From positions 3,782,001-3,846,000 of the forward strand of contig NZ_JBBODF010000001.1 in NCBI RefSeq assembly GCF_038002825.1: a stretch of DNA of 64,000 nt. The letters run 5' to 3'. Made by a program: the position numbers and the translations under genes. This DNA is from Paenibacillus sp. FSL H8-0048 (GTDB lineage Bacteria > Bacillota > Bacilli > Paenibacillales > Paenibacillaceae). The notes beneath the pieces were generated by a model. It did not search any database and was not told the DNA's origin. It was given only the letters and a program-made list of their open reading frames with translations. Shown here piece by piece: positions 1-9,189 of this stretch (position 1 is the first letter of the stretch; every line of letters starts with the position of its first letter).

Positions 1-951
1 CATATAGCCTTTTTGTGCGGCAGCATGCTCGCTGGTGAAGGTTTCTTCGATAGGATAGTTGTAGCTACTGGAACGGCGGTAATATACCTTCAATTCTCCT
101 TTGCGTGCGCCCACAATTTCGGGCAGCTTGACCACTCGACTACCACCAAAGGCATAGCTGTTGTACACCTTGCTGCCCATCGGAATTCCTTGCAAAAAAG
201 CAATGACACCTGCATCTTGAATGGAATTGTGCCAATCCTCTAGTGGAATGGATGGCAGTGTAAAGGTATAAGCTACACCGCTACGTAGGGCAACCTCAGT
301 ATGCTGGTTAATCCGATAAGCCAGCTCGTCCTGAAGAGCTTGAACAATAGTGCTTTGCCGAACCTGTTTAAAGAGGCTCCCATCGTTCAGCAGCGGAATA
401 GCTGTTGCTGATAGCTCCGAGCGTAAGCCCTCCTGCCAGCTATGCGTGCCAGCAGCATATGCCAATACCTGCTCATCCAGTGTAAAGGAAAAGCTATTGC
501 CCGCCGTATCCGAATAGACATAAGGCTTCTTTAAGCCCCAGGCTGCCCCCATAATGGTCTGGCCATTGCTATCTATCCATTCATCCTCTGTATACACATA
601 AAACCCGTCATAGCCAACAATAGCGACTGCCGGAACATATCGCCTTAGCACACCCTGCGCTATCGGATCTGCCGCAATCCCAAAGTTTAGATACAGCGTG
701 TGATAAAAGGCTTCTATTGCAGCCTCCTTGTTTATGGCTATACGCTTGACCGATTCGTAGCGGGACTCCTTTTGCTCATTTGCATTCAGAAGTAGCGCTT
801 GCGCCGCTGCATCTACAGCGGCATCCAAAGCAGCATCGTAGCGTAGCTCCAGCAGCATTGTTTTCCGCAGCAGCTCGGTTTCAAGCTGATTGATCTGCGC
901 GAACGGAAAGAAGATCAATATACCAACAACAGCCCATTCAATCCACTTCAT
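1..951 (-). CDS. Membrane-anchored protein of the Tad-like locus, C-terminus outside the window (partial)
   Basis: An uninterrupted frame of 317 codons runs off the left edge. It starts with MKWIEWAVVGILIFF, a single N-terminal hydrophobic segment, followed by an alanine-rich helix and a predicted extracytoplasmic remainder with many aromatic residues. The start overlaps the end of the 182-residue gene by 14 bp, so the two are translationally linked. I do not recognise the family. The position after three small anchored proteins and the Tad assembly genes suggests a minor-pilin or pilus-surface role, which is inference only. Confidence 0.7.
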   Translation of the reverse strand, partial: MKWIEWAVVGILIFFPFAQINQLETELLRKTMLLELRYDAALDAAVDAAAQALLLNANEQKESRYESVKRIAINKEAAIEAFYHTLYLNFGIAADPIAQGVLRRYVPAVAIVGYDGFYVYTEDEWIDSNGQTIMGAAWGLKKPYVYSDTAGNSFSFTLDEQVLAYAAGTHSWQEGLRSELSATAIPLLNDGSLFKQVRQSTIVQALQDELAYRINQHTEVALRSGVAYTFTLPSIPLEDWHNSIQDAGVIAFLQGIPMGSKVYNSYAFGGSRVVKLPEIVGARKGELKVYYRRSSSYNYPIEETFTSEHAAAQKGYM

Positions 952-1486
952 TACGCACCACCCCGCCGTAAGGAATGACTATTTTCTCGCTTGCGCTGAC
1001 AGCGTTGTTTATAAAATCAAACATCACTGTGCCTGGCGTGCGACTTTTATTGGCGACCGTTACGGCAAAGGTATCCCCTATTTGCAGCTTGTAGCGGCGA
1101 AGCGGGTCATCCTTAGGCATAGACTGTTTGGGGAACAGCGTCTCCATAATTTGTGCCTGATAAAAGTTGTCTGTAAGCAGCTCATAGCGATTTTGAAAGG
1201 TTTCAGGCCGCGTCACATCGGTGTATACAGGCACAATTTTTTTGCTTTCATGCTGCATCTGTACGTCAAACACCAAGCCTGTTACGGACAGTGCTTGAAC
1301 AAAATCATTGTACATTGTTGGCGAAATATACCCCTTGTCTCGTACACTGTCTACAAACGTGGTTGTCGCCTTCATCGCCACTAGCTCCGATAAATCATCC
1401 TGCTGCTGAAAAGCGGTATAGATGGGATACAGGTACAACAGCAGCACAGCTAACAGGATGGAAAAAACCTTCATATAGCTGTTCAT
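938..1486 (-). CDS. Small membrane-anchored protein, Tad-like locus (unknown)
   Basis: The product has 182 residues. An N-terminal hydrophobic segment (about residues 4-24, MKVFSILLAVLLLYLYPIY) anchors a polar domain with no motif I can name. AAAGGAG stands just before the ATG at 1486. The gene sits 11 bp after the 128-residue gene and overlaps the following one by 14 bp. Size, topology and position fit a pseudopilin or minor pilin, but no processing site is evident. Function is inferred from context only. Confidence 0.6.
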   Translation of the reverse strand: MNSYMKVFSILLAVLLLYLYPIYTAFQQQDDLSELVAMKATTTFVDSVRDKGYISPTMYNDFVQALSVTGLVFDVQMQHESKKIVPVYTDVTRPETFQNRYELLTDNFYQAQIMETLFPKQSMPKDDPLRRYKLQIGDTFAVTVANKSRTPGTVMFDFINNAVSASEKIVIPYGGVVRNEVD

Positions 1487-1497
1487 CGCATTCTCCT

Positions 1498-1884
1498 TTA
1501 TGAGGACAAGCGGACACGTAGCACTTCTCCATTGGAATCGCGGTCATAATGCACCTGATAGCGTGCATTCATCCGAGGGCCCTCAGGCAGTCCGTTCTCA
1601 CGCTCGATGGGAGCGGAATACCGCACACCATCGACCACGATTTCAACAGCTCCCTCCTCCAAACGGGCAAGCAGATGCAAAACCTCATTGCCTGACAAAC
1701 GACCATCTCCCGTAAGGGGGCTAAGAGATTGCTGAATGCTGCGATCCAGCCCTGTTCCTGCCAAGTAAGCAGTCCTCGTCATGGCATTCCCTGTGGTGAA
1801 TAGCCCTAGCCCACTCGTTATCGCTAGCAGGAACAGCAAGCATGCCGCGCTCATCTCCAGCATACTCCTGGTTGCATGTCCCAT
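1498..1884 (-). CDS. Pilin-like small anchored protein (TadE-like topology)
   Basis: The product has 128 residues, with a short polar start (MGHATRSMLEMSA), one hydrophobic helix (about residues 12-30) and a soluble tail. This layout, including a glutamate (E10) next to the hydrophobic stretch, resembles TadE/pseudopilin proteins, although the family match is not certain. The start is supported by AAAGGAGG about 9 bp upstream of the ATG at 1884. It lies between the 159-residue pilin-like gene and the 182-residue gene, all in the same direction. Confidence 0.55.
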   Translation of the reverse strand: MGHATRSMLEMSAACLLFLLAITSGLGLFTTGNAMTRTAYLAGTGLDRSIQQSLSPLTGDGRLSGNEVLHLLARLEEGAVEIVVDGVRYSAPIERENGLPEGPRMNARYQVHYDRDSNGEVLRVRLSS

Positions 1885-1948
1885 GTCGCTGCCTCCTTTC
1901 TTAAAAGCAGCGAGCAGACGCAGGTCTGCCCACTAACCCTGCTATTTC

Positions 1949-2428
1949 TTATTGCTGACGGAAAATAATACCACGAATGACGTTACTGCGATCCAGTACC
2001 AGTTGTGCCTTAAACTTCCCACTCGGATTGACATAGTTCACATTCGCCTCATCCACCGTATGACTAAGCTTTCCTGGCGCTTCGCCAACGACCGTTCCAT
2101 AGGTGATGCTATCCAGCGGCACTCCAGCATTAATCACCTTGCCATACCATTGTCCTGTCGGATTTTTACCTGTCACGATTTGAATGCCGAATTGCTCCTG
2201 ATCGCTGAACTTACGCAGTGCATTGACGACTTGGCTGCCAGACAGCGTGGTATTGTCATAGACGGTAAATGCCGTTTGGGATAGCTCGGTTTGAATATTA
2301 CTGAAATTGCTCTGCGCCGCCTTGGTGGAATCCTGTGCGGACGTAAACAAAACAACCGCCAGTGTAATCAGGGCGATGGCAAGGAAAATCCCTGCGGCCA
2401 TTACCAGTGCTTTTTGTGCATTTGACAT
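1949..2428 (-). CDS. Candidate major pilin-like protein of the Tad-like locus
   Basis: The product has 159 residues: a short N-terminus MSNAQKALVMAAG, one long hydrophobic helix (residues 8-30), then a serine/threonine/asparagine-rich domain. It is the first gene after a terminator hairpin that separates it from the assembly machinery. That layout is common where the structural subunit needs a different expression level from the ATPase and platform genes. The repeated S/T/N-rich strands and the single N-terminal helix fit a pilin. No canonical Flp processing motif (G before E/Y) was found, so the assignment is by context. Confidence 0.5.
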   Translation of the reverse strand: MSNAQKALVMAAGIFLAIALITLAVVLFTSAQDSTKAAQSNFSNIQTELSQTAFTVYDNTTLSGSQVVNALRKFSDQEQFGIQIVTGKNPTGQWYGKVINAGVPLDSITYGTVVGEAPGKLSHTVDEANVNYVNPSGKFKAQLVLDRSNVIRGIIFRQQ

Positions 2429-2466
2429 ATCTTTTTCGCTCCTTTGAAGGTATAAAGTGGTACAGC

Positions 2467-2492
2467 AAAAAGCCCTCCCCTAATGGAAGAGC
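2467..2492 (-). terminator. Intercistronic terminator between TadB/C-like and pilin-like genes
   Basis: On the minus strand an 8-bp stem (GCTCTTCC with GGGGAGGGC, using G-U pairs) closes a short ATTA loop and is followed by TTTTT. It lies 18 bp after the stop of the 689-residue gene and 40 bp before the 159-residue gene, so the pilin-like genes probably receive reduced read-through or have their own promoter. Confidence 0.7.
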
Positions 2493-2509
2493 CTGTAGAG
2501 CCTTGTGAG

Positions 2510-4579
2510 TTATTGAATGCGTTGAAGTTGTTCATAATACACCGACATTTGATTCAGACTGACCCAAATGAGGGGCAGCACCAGATAGCCAAAAATGAGC
2601 GTCATCATAGGAGCGAACCCAATCCATCTGCCCCAGCCTGCCTTGTGTTCAATTAATTGCTCATACTCCTGCTTGCGCTGCTCTTGGGCAAAGGCATACT
2701 CGGACTCCAAATCGTCAAAAACCTCTCGAAGTGGCAGACTCTGAGCCGCCAGCTCCAGTTTTTCGACTGTGCGCACAAAGGGAAGAAAGGGTACATCCTC
2801 CTTGAGCTGTACAAGCGCCTGCTCAGCGCCTTGGTCGAAATGCAGCAGGCAGGATTCCAGCGGCTCCTTGAATAGCCTTGCAAACTGCTCCAGCCAAATC
2901 AGTAAATCCTCCACCGACATGCGCTCCATATGGGCTAACATGGCTATGACTGTATGCAATTGATCTACCTCATGCTTCATTTCCATCTGCCGCATTTTTC
3001 GCTGAAATAGACGAATGCCTACTGGAAGGTAGTAACCCGCCCAGCCAGCTAGCAGAATAAGCAGCACCTCCCACCATTTCACATATTGTTGGTCAAGCTG
3101 CTCCAGCTTGCCTAAAATGCGCCGCGCATCTGCCTCAAGCTGCGCTTCGGTTTTTCCCTTGTCGGCCTCACCTCCTAAAAGTGATAAAATGTTTTCCATT
3201 GAGCGCTGCTTCATCCCCTTTAGTTGCTCCATCATCTGTCTATCCAGAGCTAAAGAGGCCTCTGCGCTTGCCTGCTCCTCCGATGTCGGCTGACCGAGCA
3301 GGATGCCAGAGCGCACAGGCGTGTACAGGAGCTGATGGCGCTCTGTGATGTGCAGTGCCGTACCTATGCAGATTGCCATGAGCAGGGCGAGGGCTCCTGC
3401 CATTATTCGCCGGAGCGTAAACCATTCCAGCCGCAGCGGAGATCCGCTTTCCTTGAGCAGCCTAGTTAGCTTGGTCGCTTCATCGGAGCCAGGAGCTGGC
3501 CCTAAGCGATGGACAAGCTTGCGAACCCAGCCCCACTGATACAAGCGCTTTTCCCAAATTGCTCGATTCGTAGTTTTGGGCGTTACCTCCAGCTCCTGAA
3601 TGTGCCGCAGCAAAACATAGGAGATCCATACCACTAGCAGCACACCTAGCTTGGTTACCCAGCCAGAGGTACTCGTATAAAAGGCTGCCATTGCCGGAAA
3701 ATAACGACTTGCCCATGCCTCCAGAGGCTGTGTGAACAACAACGGAAATAGGGCAATCACGGATAAGCCTTGCAGCAGAAAGCCAAGCCGTTCTCGTCTA
3801 AGTAGCTCCATATTCAGCTCATTGGTCAGCTTGCCTAATGATTTTAAATATAGAGAGCCATCCTCGGTCTGCTTGTCCCCGTATTCCTTCGTCAAGTGGG
3901 AAAGTCCCGCCAAGCCTTTTAAATAGCGGTTAGGTGCAGTTTCTAAATACTGCTCCAGCCGTTCCTCCGAATGACTGTCTGATAGCACCTCCACCAGTTC
4001 CTGACCATGAAGCGCCATCTCATAAGCGGCGGAATCTGCCGCCTCATAAAGTGCCTCCTCCACCATGCCATGCCGATGATAATGATGCCGCAGATCACCT
4101 AAAAAGGTGCGAAGCTGGCGCAGCAGGCGAACCTCCAAGCGCTGCACTGCCACATCGGCCATCATCCCATGCACGACCCAGCAGCCAATGATCAGCATGA
4201 GCAGACTCAAGGGATCACGCACCCAGAAGAGCAGGGGGAGGCTCGCCAATACAAGCACACTCCATGCCCACATGGTCACGCGCATCGTTTCCAGCCGCAG
4301 CTTCCACTCATCCCCCATTTGCAGGATGGTCAACCGTTTGCGAATGGAGCTTAGATAGGCATGAATCAAAGGCAACCTACTGCACAGCAGGTATAGCCGC
4401 TGCATGAGCTGATGCAGTGCGTGCTTTTTACTGTTCTTGGCTGGCTTGCGCAAGGCCTCATATTGTCGCGCCGCACCTACCTCAGAGCTGTAGCGAGAGA
4501 GCCAGAGAAAGGCAACCCCGACACCCAGAAACAGCACCGTTGCTGTTCCCAGCAGTAACGAAAGTCCATCAAGCCTCAT
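2510..4579 (-). CDS. Fused TadB-TadC-like pilus platform protein (two T2SSF domains)
   Basis: The product has about 689 residues. Two halves repeat one design: hydrophobic segments around a cytoplasmic helical bundle. In the first half the bundle reads RQLRTFLGDLRHHYHRHG..EEALYEAA. In the second it reads EVDQLHTVIAMLAHMERMSVEDLL, ending in an FGYLVLPLIWV membrane segment. TadB and TadC are normally two proteins of about 300 residues each, so this length fits a head-to-tail fusion. The gene overlaps the CpaF-like gene by 11 bp. Of the two possible starts six bases apart, the second ATG (4579) is better spaced from the GGGGGG ribosome binding site. It would act as inner-membrane platform for pilus assembly. 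Confidence 0.75.
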   Translation of the reverse strand: MRLDGLSLLLGTATVLFLGVGVAFLWLSRYSSEVGAARQYEALRKPAKNSKKHALHQLMQRLYLLCSRLPLIHAYLSSIRKRLTILQMGDEWKLRLETMRVTMWAWSVLVLASLPLLFWVRDPLSLLMLIIGCWVVHGMMADVAVQRLEVRLLRQLRTFLGDLRHHYHRHGMVEEALYEAADSAAYEMALHGQELVEVLSDSHSEERLEQYLETAPNRYLKGLAGLSHLTKEYGDKQTEDGSLYLKSLGKLTNELNMELLRRERLGFLLQGLSVIALFPLLFTQPLEAWASRYFPAMAAFYTSTSGWVTKLGVLLVVWISYVLLRHIQELEVTPKTTNRAIWEKRLYQWGWVRKLVHRLGPAPGSDEATKLTRLLKESGSPLRLEWFTLRRIMAGALALLMAICIGTALHITERHQLLYTPVRSGILLGQPTSEEQASAEASLALDRQMMEQLKGMKQRSMENILSLLGGEADKGKTEAQLEADARRILGKLEQLDQQYVKWWEVLLILLAGWAGYYLPVGIRLFQRKMRQMEMKHEVDQLHTVIAMLAHMERMSVEDLLIWLEQFARLFKEPLESCLLHFDQGAEQALVQLKEDVPFLPFVRTVEKLELAAQSLPLREVFDDLESEYAFAQEQRKQEYEQLIEHKAGWGRWIGFAPMMTLIFGYLVLPLIWVSLNQMSVYYEQLQRIQ

Positions 4580-6431
4580 GCTCATCCCCCCAATGGCTTA
4601 GAAATGCCAAAAAAGCCGCTTGGTCAGGGCCAGAGAGCCGCTCCAGAATGGCGCTGCGGCAAGGGGCTGATAAAGGATTCACGGCAACATACTGCCCATT
4701 CTGAAACTCCACTACATTGTGCGCCTCGTATAACGGGCGGTCCGTAGAGCGCTGAAAATACGTGGTCATCGTATCCATAAAGGCGCTCATTTTTCCCTCT
4801 AGCGTAGGCAGCTCCCGAAAGTGTGTGGGATAGGCTGTTTCATGCTCCAATGGCACACACTCTGTAATGCGTTCAATATAACGCCGCCCATCCAAATCAC
4901 GGCGCAGATGGATATCAAAGTTAATGACGCTGACGACCTGCTGCTCGGCTACTCGTTCATTCGTAAACACACCTGTTTTAAGCAGGGAGTTACGAAGCGC
5001 ATAAACCAAATCTCGAAAGGTCTTGGCATGATGGGTAAACAGTGTAAACAAGGAAGCCACCTGCGCCATTTGAACCATCCAGGCTGCGACCGGATCGGTG
5101 GCTACCTCACCCAAAATATTAACGGAGCCATCCGTTTTCTTTTGAATATCCAGACCTGCCTGACCAGAAATGGTATCTGTTTCACGTAAGCTGAGAATGT
5201 TACGATTCGGATAGATTTTGCGGAGCTGTAGCTCAAAGCTCATTTCCTGTACCCGGATGGGAAGCAGCGCCGAAATATGTTTTACCATTGCCATAAGCAG
5301 GGTCGTTTTACCGCTACCCTGTGCACCGGTAATTGCTGTAATCCGTTCACCCATGACCAAAAAGCGAATAAGTCCAATCGGCAGCTCCGCATGTTCGTCC
5401 TGCAAAAGCTGCTCCAGTGTGGCACTTTGCACATCAAATTTACGCACAAAAAAAGCCCACGATTCGGATAATCGGGGGCGCAGCACAACCACGCGAGAGC
5501 CATCTGCCATTTCATTGACCTTATAGCCGTTTGCCTCGGACAGCTGACCGGGGAAATTGTGCTTGTAAATATTCTGGCAGACACGGCGAAGCTCCTGTTC
5601 TGAACCAAAGGACAAAAAGCTCAAATGAATAGATTTCCCCTGATAGAATAGCCAGACACTATCATAGGAACGCGGAACCTCTCGCAGTCTTGCCTGGGCT
5701 GTGCCCTCGCCCTCCCATACGGAAGGAGGAATACCCGATACCCCGCCAGATATGCCATCTATGTGCATATCCCGTAGCTCGTCCACCACACTAAAGCCCT
5801 TGTATTGCTGATAAATCCATTGAACCACAAGCTCCAGCTTGTCCTGCACTTCAAGCAGCGGCTGCTCCTGCTCATAAATCTCAGTAATCTCCTCGGCTGT
5901 GATGCGATAAACCTCCTCATTTCCTTCATCCTCTAGCAGCTTTGCCTCGTCCAACGCATAGCACTGAATCAACTGACTAAGCGCCTCATAGCCATGCTGC
6001 TGCTTATATTTGTGCAGCAAAATATCAAAGTGCTCCTGTGATGTAAGCTGTTCAGGATTGTCAAAGGGAATTAGCCGATTTAGGCTGACTTCATCCAGTG
6101 TAAAGTGGTGGGTAAGCAAATCAGTAATCACCTGTTTTACATATTGCTTGTCCCGCAAATCGCCAGAGGTTGCACCACGCAGCGCGCGTTTCAGCTCTGC
6201 CCGCTTGCTTTTACGCCGACGATACTCCTCTTCTGATAAGCCATAGTCGCTCAGATTCGCGCTTGTCAGCTCATGCAGCGTATGCTTGATGTAATCTGTC
6301 ATGCCCTCCAGCGTATAAATGGGAGCTTCTTTCGGCTGGTCGGGCATGATGCGGTTCATGCGAAGAAACAGCAGGCTAGCTCCTGCCAGCAGTAAGCCTA
6401 AAATAAGCAAGCCATGCCAAGTGGCCATCAT
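4569..6431 (-). CDS. CpaF/TadA-family secretion ATPase with N-terminal membrane segment
   Basis: The product has 620 residues. A Walker A motif GAQGSGKTT lies at about residues 369-377, followed by an aspartate/arginine region and ILGEVATDPVAAW, which corresponds to the GE-box of type II/IV secretion ATPases. The N-terminal half is long. Unusually for CpaF, the protein opens with a hydrophobic stretch WHGLLILGLLLAGASLLFL, predicted to anchor it in the membrane. The start ATGATG overlaps the TGA of the CpaE-like gene, so the two are translationally coupled. It should power assembly of the Tad-like pilus on the TadB-TadC-like platform. Confidence 0.85.
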   Translation of the reverse strand: MMATWHGLLILGLLLAGASLLFLRMNRIMPDQPKEAPIYTLEGMTDYIKHTLHELTSANLSDYGLSEEEYRRRKSKRAELKRALRGATSGDLRDKQYVKQVITDLLTHHFTLDEVSLNRLIPFDNPEQLTSQEHFDILLHKYKQQHGYEALSQLIQCYALDEAKLLEDEGNEEVYRITAEEITEIYEQEQPLLEVQDKLELVVQWIYQQYKGFSVVDELRDMHIDGISGGVSGIPPSVWEGEGTAQARLREVPRSYDSVWLFYQGKSIHLSFLSFGSEQELRRVCQNIYKHNFPGQLSEANGYKVNEMADGSRVVVLRPRLSESWAFFVRKFDVQSATLEQLLQDEHAELPIGLIRFLVMGERITAITGAQGSGKTTLLMAMVKHISALLPIRVQEMSFELQLRKIYPNRNILSLRETDTISGQAGLDIQKKTDGSVNILGEVATDPVAAWMVQMAQVASLFTLFTHHAKTFRDLVYALRNSLLKTGVFTNERVAEQQVVSVINFDIHLRRDLDGRRYIERITECVPLEHETAYPTHFRELPTLEGKMSAFMDTMTTYFQRSTDRPLYEAHNVVEFQNGQYVAVNPLSAPCRSAILERLSGPDQAAFLAFLSHWGDEHEA

Positions 6432-7276
6432 TGATCCGTCTCCCCCCTTCCACCAAAGAAGGGCTGGAGTCCGCACTCGTTGATGAGTGCCTGCGCCACT
6501 TTTCTTACCTCCTGGACATAATTATAATTTTCATGCGCCTTTCCTACCTGCCGATTTCGGAAGAAATAACGAAGCGCATCGCCATGCTGACGATCATCCA
6601 GCCAGCCTGTGTTGTAGCTCATTGGATAAGTAGCTTCACGCTGCTTGCCAAACTGTCGCAACAAATTTTTGGCAGTCCAGACCGAATGGCTATCATACTG
6701 ACCAAACACGAGTAAATGCTTTTTACTTTCCAGTAGCTCCTGCATGCTTGCATGCCGAAAAAACTGCTGAAGTACCAGCTTATTTTGTGGCAGACAGATC
6801 ACTAGCACATCCGCCTCTTGTAGTAGCTTCATCGTCCACGCACTCCTAGCACCGCAGCCACCGTCTACAAGCACCAAATCATAAGCGCGCTTCGCCATAT
6901 CCAACATGGAGGATAGCCAAGGCATTGCCGTAAGCATAAAGCTCTCATCTGTTCGCTCAGAGCCTGGCAGCAAGTCTAGCCTGTCCTTAAGCAACGGCAG
7001 TGTGTAGTTATAAATCATGGTAGGCTGCAGCTTTTGATTTTGCACCAGCCGCAGCAGCGCATCCACCCCCATATCCGTGCCACTCAGTAGGTCACCCTGC
7101 TGCCATGAGGCGCGTGTAAAACCCTGCTCCAGTGCGGCAAAACTGCTCGTGGTGTGACCAAACAGCACGGAACGTGCCGTATACTCCAGTCCCAGCAAGG
7201 CAGATACCGCCGTCAAATTGCTGGTTACTCCCGCTTGACCGGATACCGGACTCCAACACACAATCGTATGTCCCAC
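6428..7276 (-). CDS. CpaE/MinD-like ParA-fold protein with degenerate Walker A
   Basis: The product has 282 residues and starts with GTG at 7276 behind AAGGAGGGAG. The opening, VCWSPVSGQAGVTSNLTAVSALLG, keeps the strand-loop-helix of a MinD/ParA ATPase, but the signature KGGxGKTT is replaced by SGQAGVTSN, lacking the P-loop lysines. The later LVLVDGGCGARS segment matches the Walker B region. CpaE/TadZ proteins are often atypical ParA-like proteins that localise Tad machinery, and the position right before cpaF agrees. ATP hydrolysis is doubtful. Confidence 0.65.
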   Translation of the reverse strand: MGHTIVCWSPVSGQAGVTSNLTAVSALLGLEYTARSVLFGHTTSSFAALEQGFTRASWQQGDLLSGTDMGVDALLRLVQNQKLQPTMIYNYTLPLLKDRLDLLPGSERTDESFMLTAMPWLSSMLDMAKRAYDLVLVDGGCGARSAWTMKLLQEADVLVICLPQNKLVLQQFFRHASMQELLESKKHLLVFGQYDSHSVWTAKNLLRQFGKQREATYPMSYNTGWLDDRQHGDALRYFFRNRQVGKAHENYNYVQEVRKVAQALINECGLQPFFGGRGETDQ

Positions 7277-7319
7277 AGATTAACTCCCTCCTTATTGTCC
7301 AATTCATTCTTCATCATCA

Positions 7320-8042
7320 TCAGTATCTTCCTCTGACTCGTGCCTTCCGCAGTTGCTTCCATGCCTGCTGCGCTGCCCTCTCATCCCATTCCAGCAGATG
7401 CTTGACCATATCCAGCACAGTGCGGCGATAGCTGCCTGTTATCCGTCTAATGTCTATTCGGTTGTGATGCTGATTATCCAGCTCCACAGAAAGATTACGC
7501 TCGTCCAGTGCAAAACGAAAAATAGGATTCTCCCACTGGATATGCTGGGTATCCAGCAGTTCATCAAGATAGATTTCTGTGATGCTTGCGGGCATAAGCT
7601 GGGTGAGCATTTTATAGAAGGACAAGGGTCTTTCCTCCACTTCATGCAAACACAATCGCTGCATTAGCTCTGCATTTCGCTTTAAATGGTGCATCCACTG
7701 GCTACTGCACCAGACTCGCTTGTCATAGGAGAGTAGTTCTTTCCTTGAAATAAACTCTGTATGGTCGGTATCCAGCAGCATAATATCATAGCTCCTAGCG
7801 GTCGTCTGTGGCTGGAGTTGGCGCTCTAATTGTGCTACTGTGATAAATCCATAAGCAATATCCATTCCTTTAAACTCATACACCGCTGCAAGATAAGAGC
7901 TGTCTGGTAAATAGCTCCTTACTCCCTGTCCTATAGTGGAATCCACCAGTAGTACCTTTAGCCCCATAGTCGTTAGCAGCTTACCCAAAATGAGAAGCAG
8001 ATGGCTCTTATCCGGCGCGCCTAAGAACGCAATTTTCTTCAC
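7320..8042 (-). CDS. Second degenerate ParA/MinD-like protein of the pilus locus
   Basis: The product has about 240 residues. The likely start is GTG at 8042, nine bases after AGGAGG; an earlier GTG at 8060 would place that ribosome binding site inside the gene. The N-terminus KKIAFLGAPDKSHLLLILGKLLTTMGLKVLLVDST has the strand, loop and DST switch of MinD proteins, but the loop GAPDKSH has lost the P-loop consensus. It sits between the SAF-domain protein and the CpaE-like protein. Two adjacent atypical ParA-like proteins in one Tad locus are uncommon. A function in machine placement is inferred. Confidence 0.55.
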   Translation of the reverse strand: MKKIAFLGAPDKSHLLLILGKLLTTMGLKVLLVDSTIGQGVRSYLPDSSYLAAVYEFKGMDIAYGFITVAQLERQLQPQTTARSYDIMLLDTDHTEFISRKELLSYDKRVWCSSQWMHHLKRNAELMQRLCLHEVEERPLSFYKMLTQLMPASITEIYLDELLDTQHIQWENPIFRFALDERNLSVELDNQHHNRIDIRRITGSYRRTVLDMVKHLLEWDERAAQQAWKQLRKARVRGRY

Positions 8043-8056
8043 GTTGTACTTCCTCC

Positions 8057-9169
8057 TCACTGATTAAAAATTTCCTGTAGCTTATCCGTATCACTAGATG
8101 GCTGTGGCTCTGAAGAAGCAGGTAGAGTGACCTGTGGGGATGGTGGAGCAGGTTCACTCGTTGGCTGCATTGTTCCTGGGATTGTGGTAGGTACTTCCTC
8201 CACCCCGGGCTCTACTGAAATTGGCTCCTGTGCTGCGGGCTCAGCAAGCTCCGGCTGCGGCAAGGTCGATTGCTGTGCCAAATTGCTTTGCTGCGTTGCT
8301 GCGCGCTCATTCATAAGCTGCTGCTGCACGGAAATATTGCCAGACATCACCCGTAGCTTATCTGCCTCGCTCATGTCACTCAAATTACTTTCCAGTGTTT
8401 TACGAAGTCTACGCGCCAGATCTGTCGTTGCCTTTTCAATCAGATTTGGGTCTTGTTCCAACAAATCCAGCACTACGCTGCTTGCGGGATAATTTACGAT
8501 AGCTGCTGCCTGTAGACCAGCCTCTACATAGGTCAATGCATATAGTCTTGCTCCCTGCAAGTAGGCATCTATAGTCGCACTGGAGAACAGCATTCGGTCG
8601 GACTCATTTAGCTCTAGCCAAATGACAGTCCCTTCTCGCTGTAGCACCTGCTTTTTGGAAAGAACTACAAAGTCCTCACCTGTGGGAAACTGAATCCGCA
8701 CATCCACGTATTGCTCCTTTTTCAGCAACGTGGGAAGCTGTATAATTTGAAGCTCTTGAACCCGTACATCGTTTGCAATTGGCTTACCCTCATATAGCAT
8801 AGCTGGAGAAATAAGCGCATCGGTCTGTAGCTCGACCTTGGTGTACCTGCCAATAATCGCATTTTTATCTGTAATTACATTTGCCTTTAGCATGACAGCA
8901 GGTACTGCAACTGATTTTAAATCATCCGCTGTAATTTGGCTTCCAGCAGACAGGGCGCGAGTTAATGCCCATGTTTCACCTTGTGCCTGCTGCTCCGCTA
9001 CCTTCAATTGCTGAATTTGTTGTTCATATTCTGAAATTATGACCTGTTTCTGCTGCTGTTGCTCCGCCTGGCTTTTTACGGTAAAAACAACCGCTGCGGT
9101 AAGGAACAACACGCCTAAAATAATGCTAGCTATGATGAATAGCTTACGACGATGATACGTCCATGACAT
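8057..9169 (-). CDS. CpaB/RcpC-like SAF-domain pilus assembly protein
   Basis: The product has 370 residues. One membrane helix (about residues 12-32) is followed by a Q/E-rich coiled coil (SQAEQQQQKQVIISEYEQQIQQLK), then a SAF-like segment ALSAGSQITADDLKSVAVPA..IIGRYTKVELQTDALIS typical of CpaB/FlgA proteins, and a long proline/serine/glutamate-rich tail. The ATG at 9169 follows AAGGAG. CpaB-type proteins are periplasmic or cell-wall-facing assembly factors of Tad pili. In a Gram-positive host without a secretin the tail may cross the wall, which is an inference. Confidence 0.7.
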   Translation of the reverse strand: MSWTYHRRKLFIIASIILGVLFLTAAVVFTVKSQAEQQQQKQVIISEYEQQIQQLKVAEQQAQGETWALTRALSAGSQITADDLKSVAVPAVMLKANVITDKNAIIGRYTKVELQTDALISPAMLYEGKPIANDVRVQELQIIQLPTLLKKEQYVDVRIQFPTGEDFVVLSKKQVLQREGTVIWLELNESDRMLFSSATIDAYLQGARLYALTYVEAGLQAAAIVNYPASSVVLDLLEQDPNLIEKATTDLARRLRKTLESNLSDMSEADKLRVMSGNISVQQQLMNERAATQQSNLAQQSTLPQPELAEPAAQEPISVEPGVEEVPTTIPGTMQPTSEPAPPSPQVTLPASSEPQPSSDTDKLQEIFNQ

Positions 9170-9189
9170 AGCTTCTATCTCCTTTCTAT

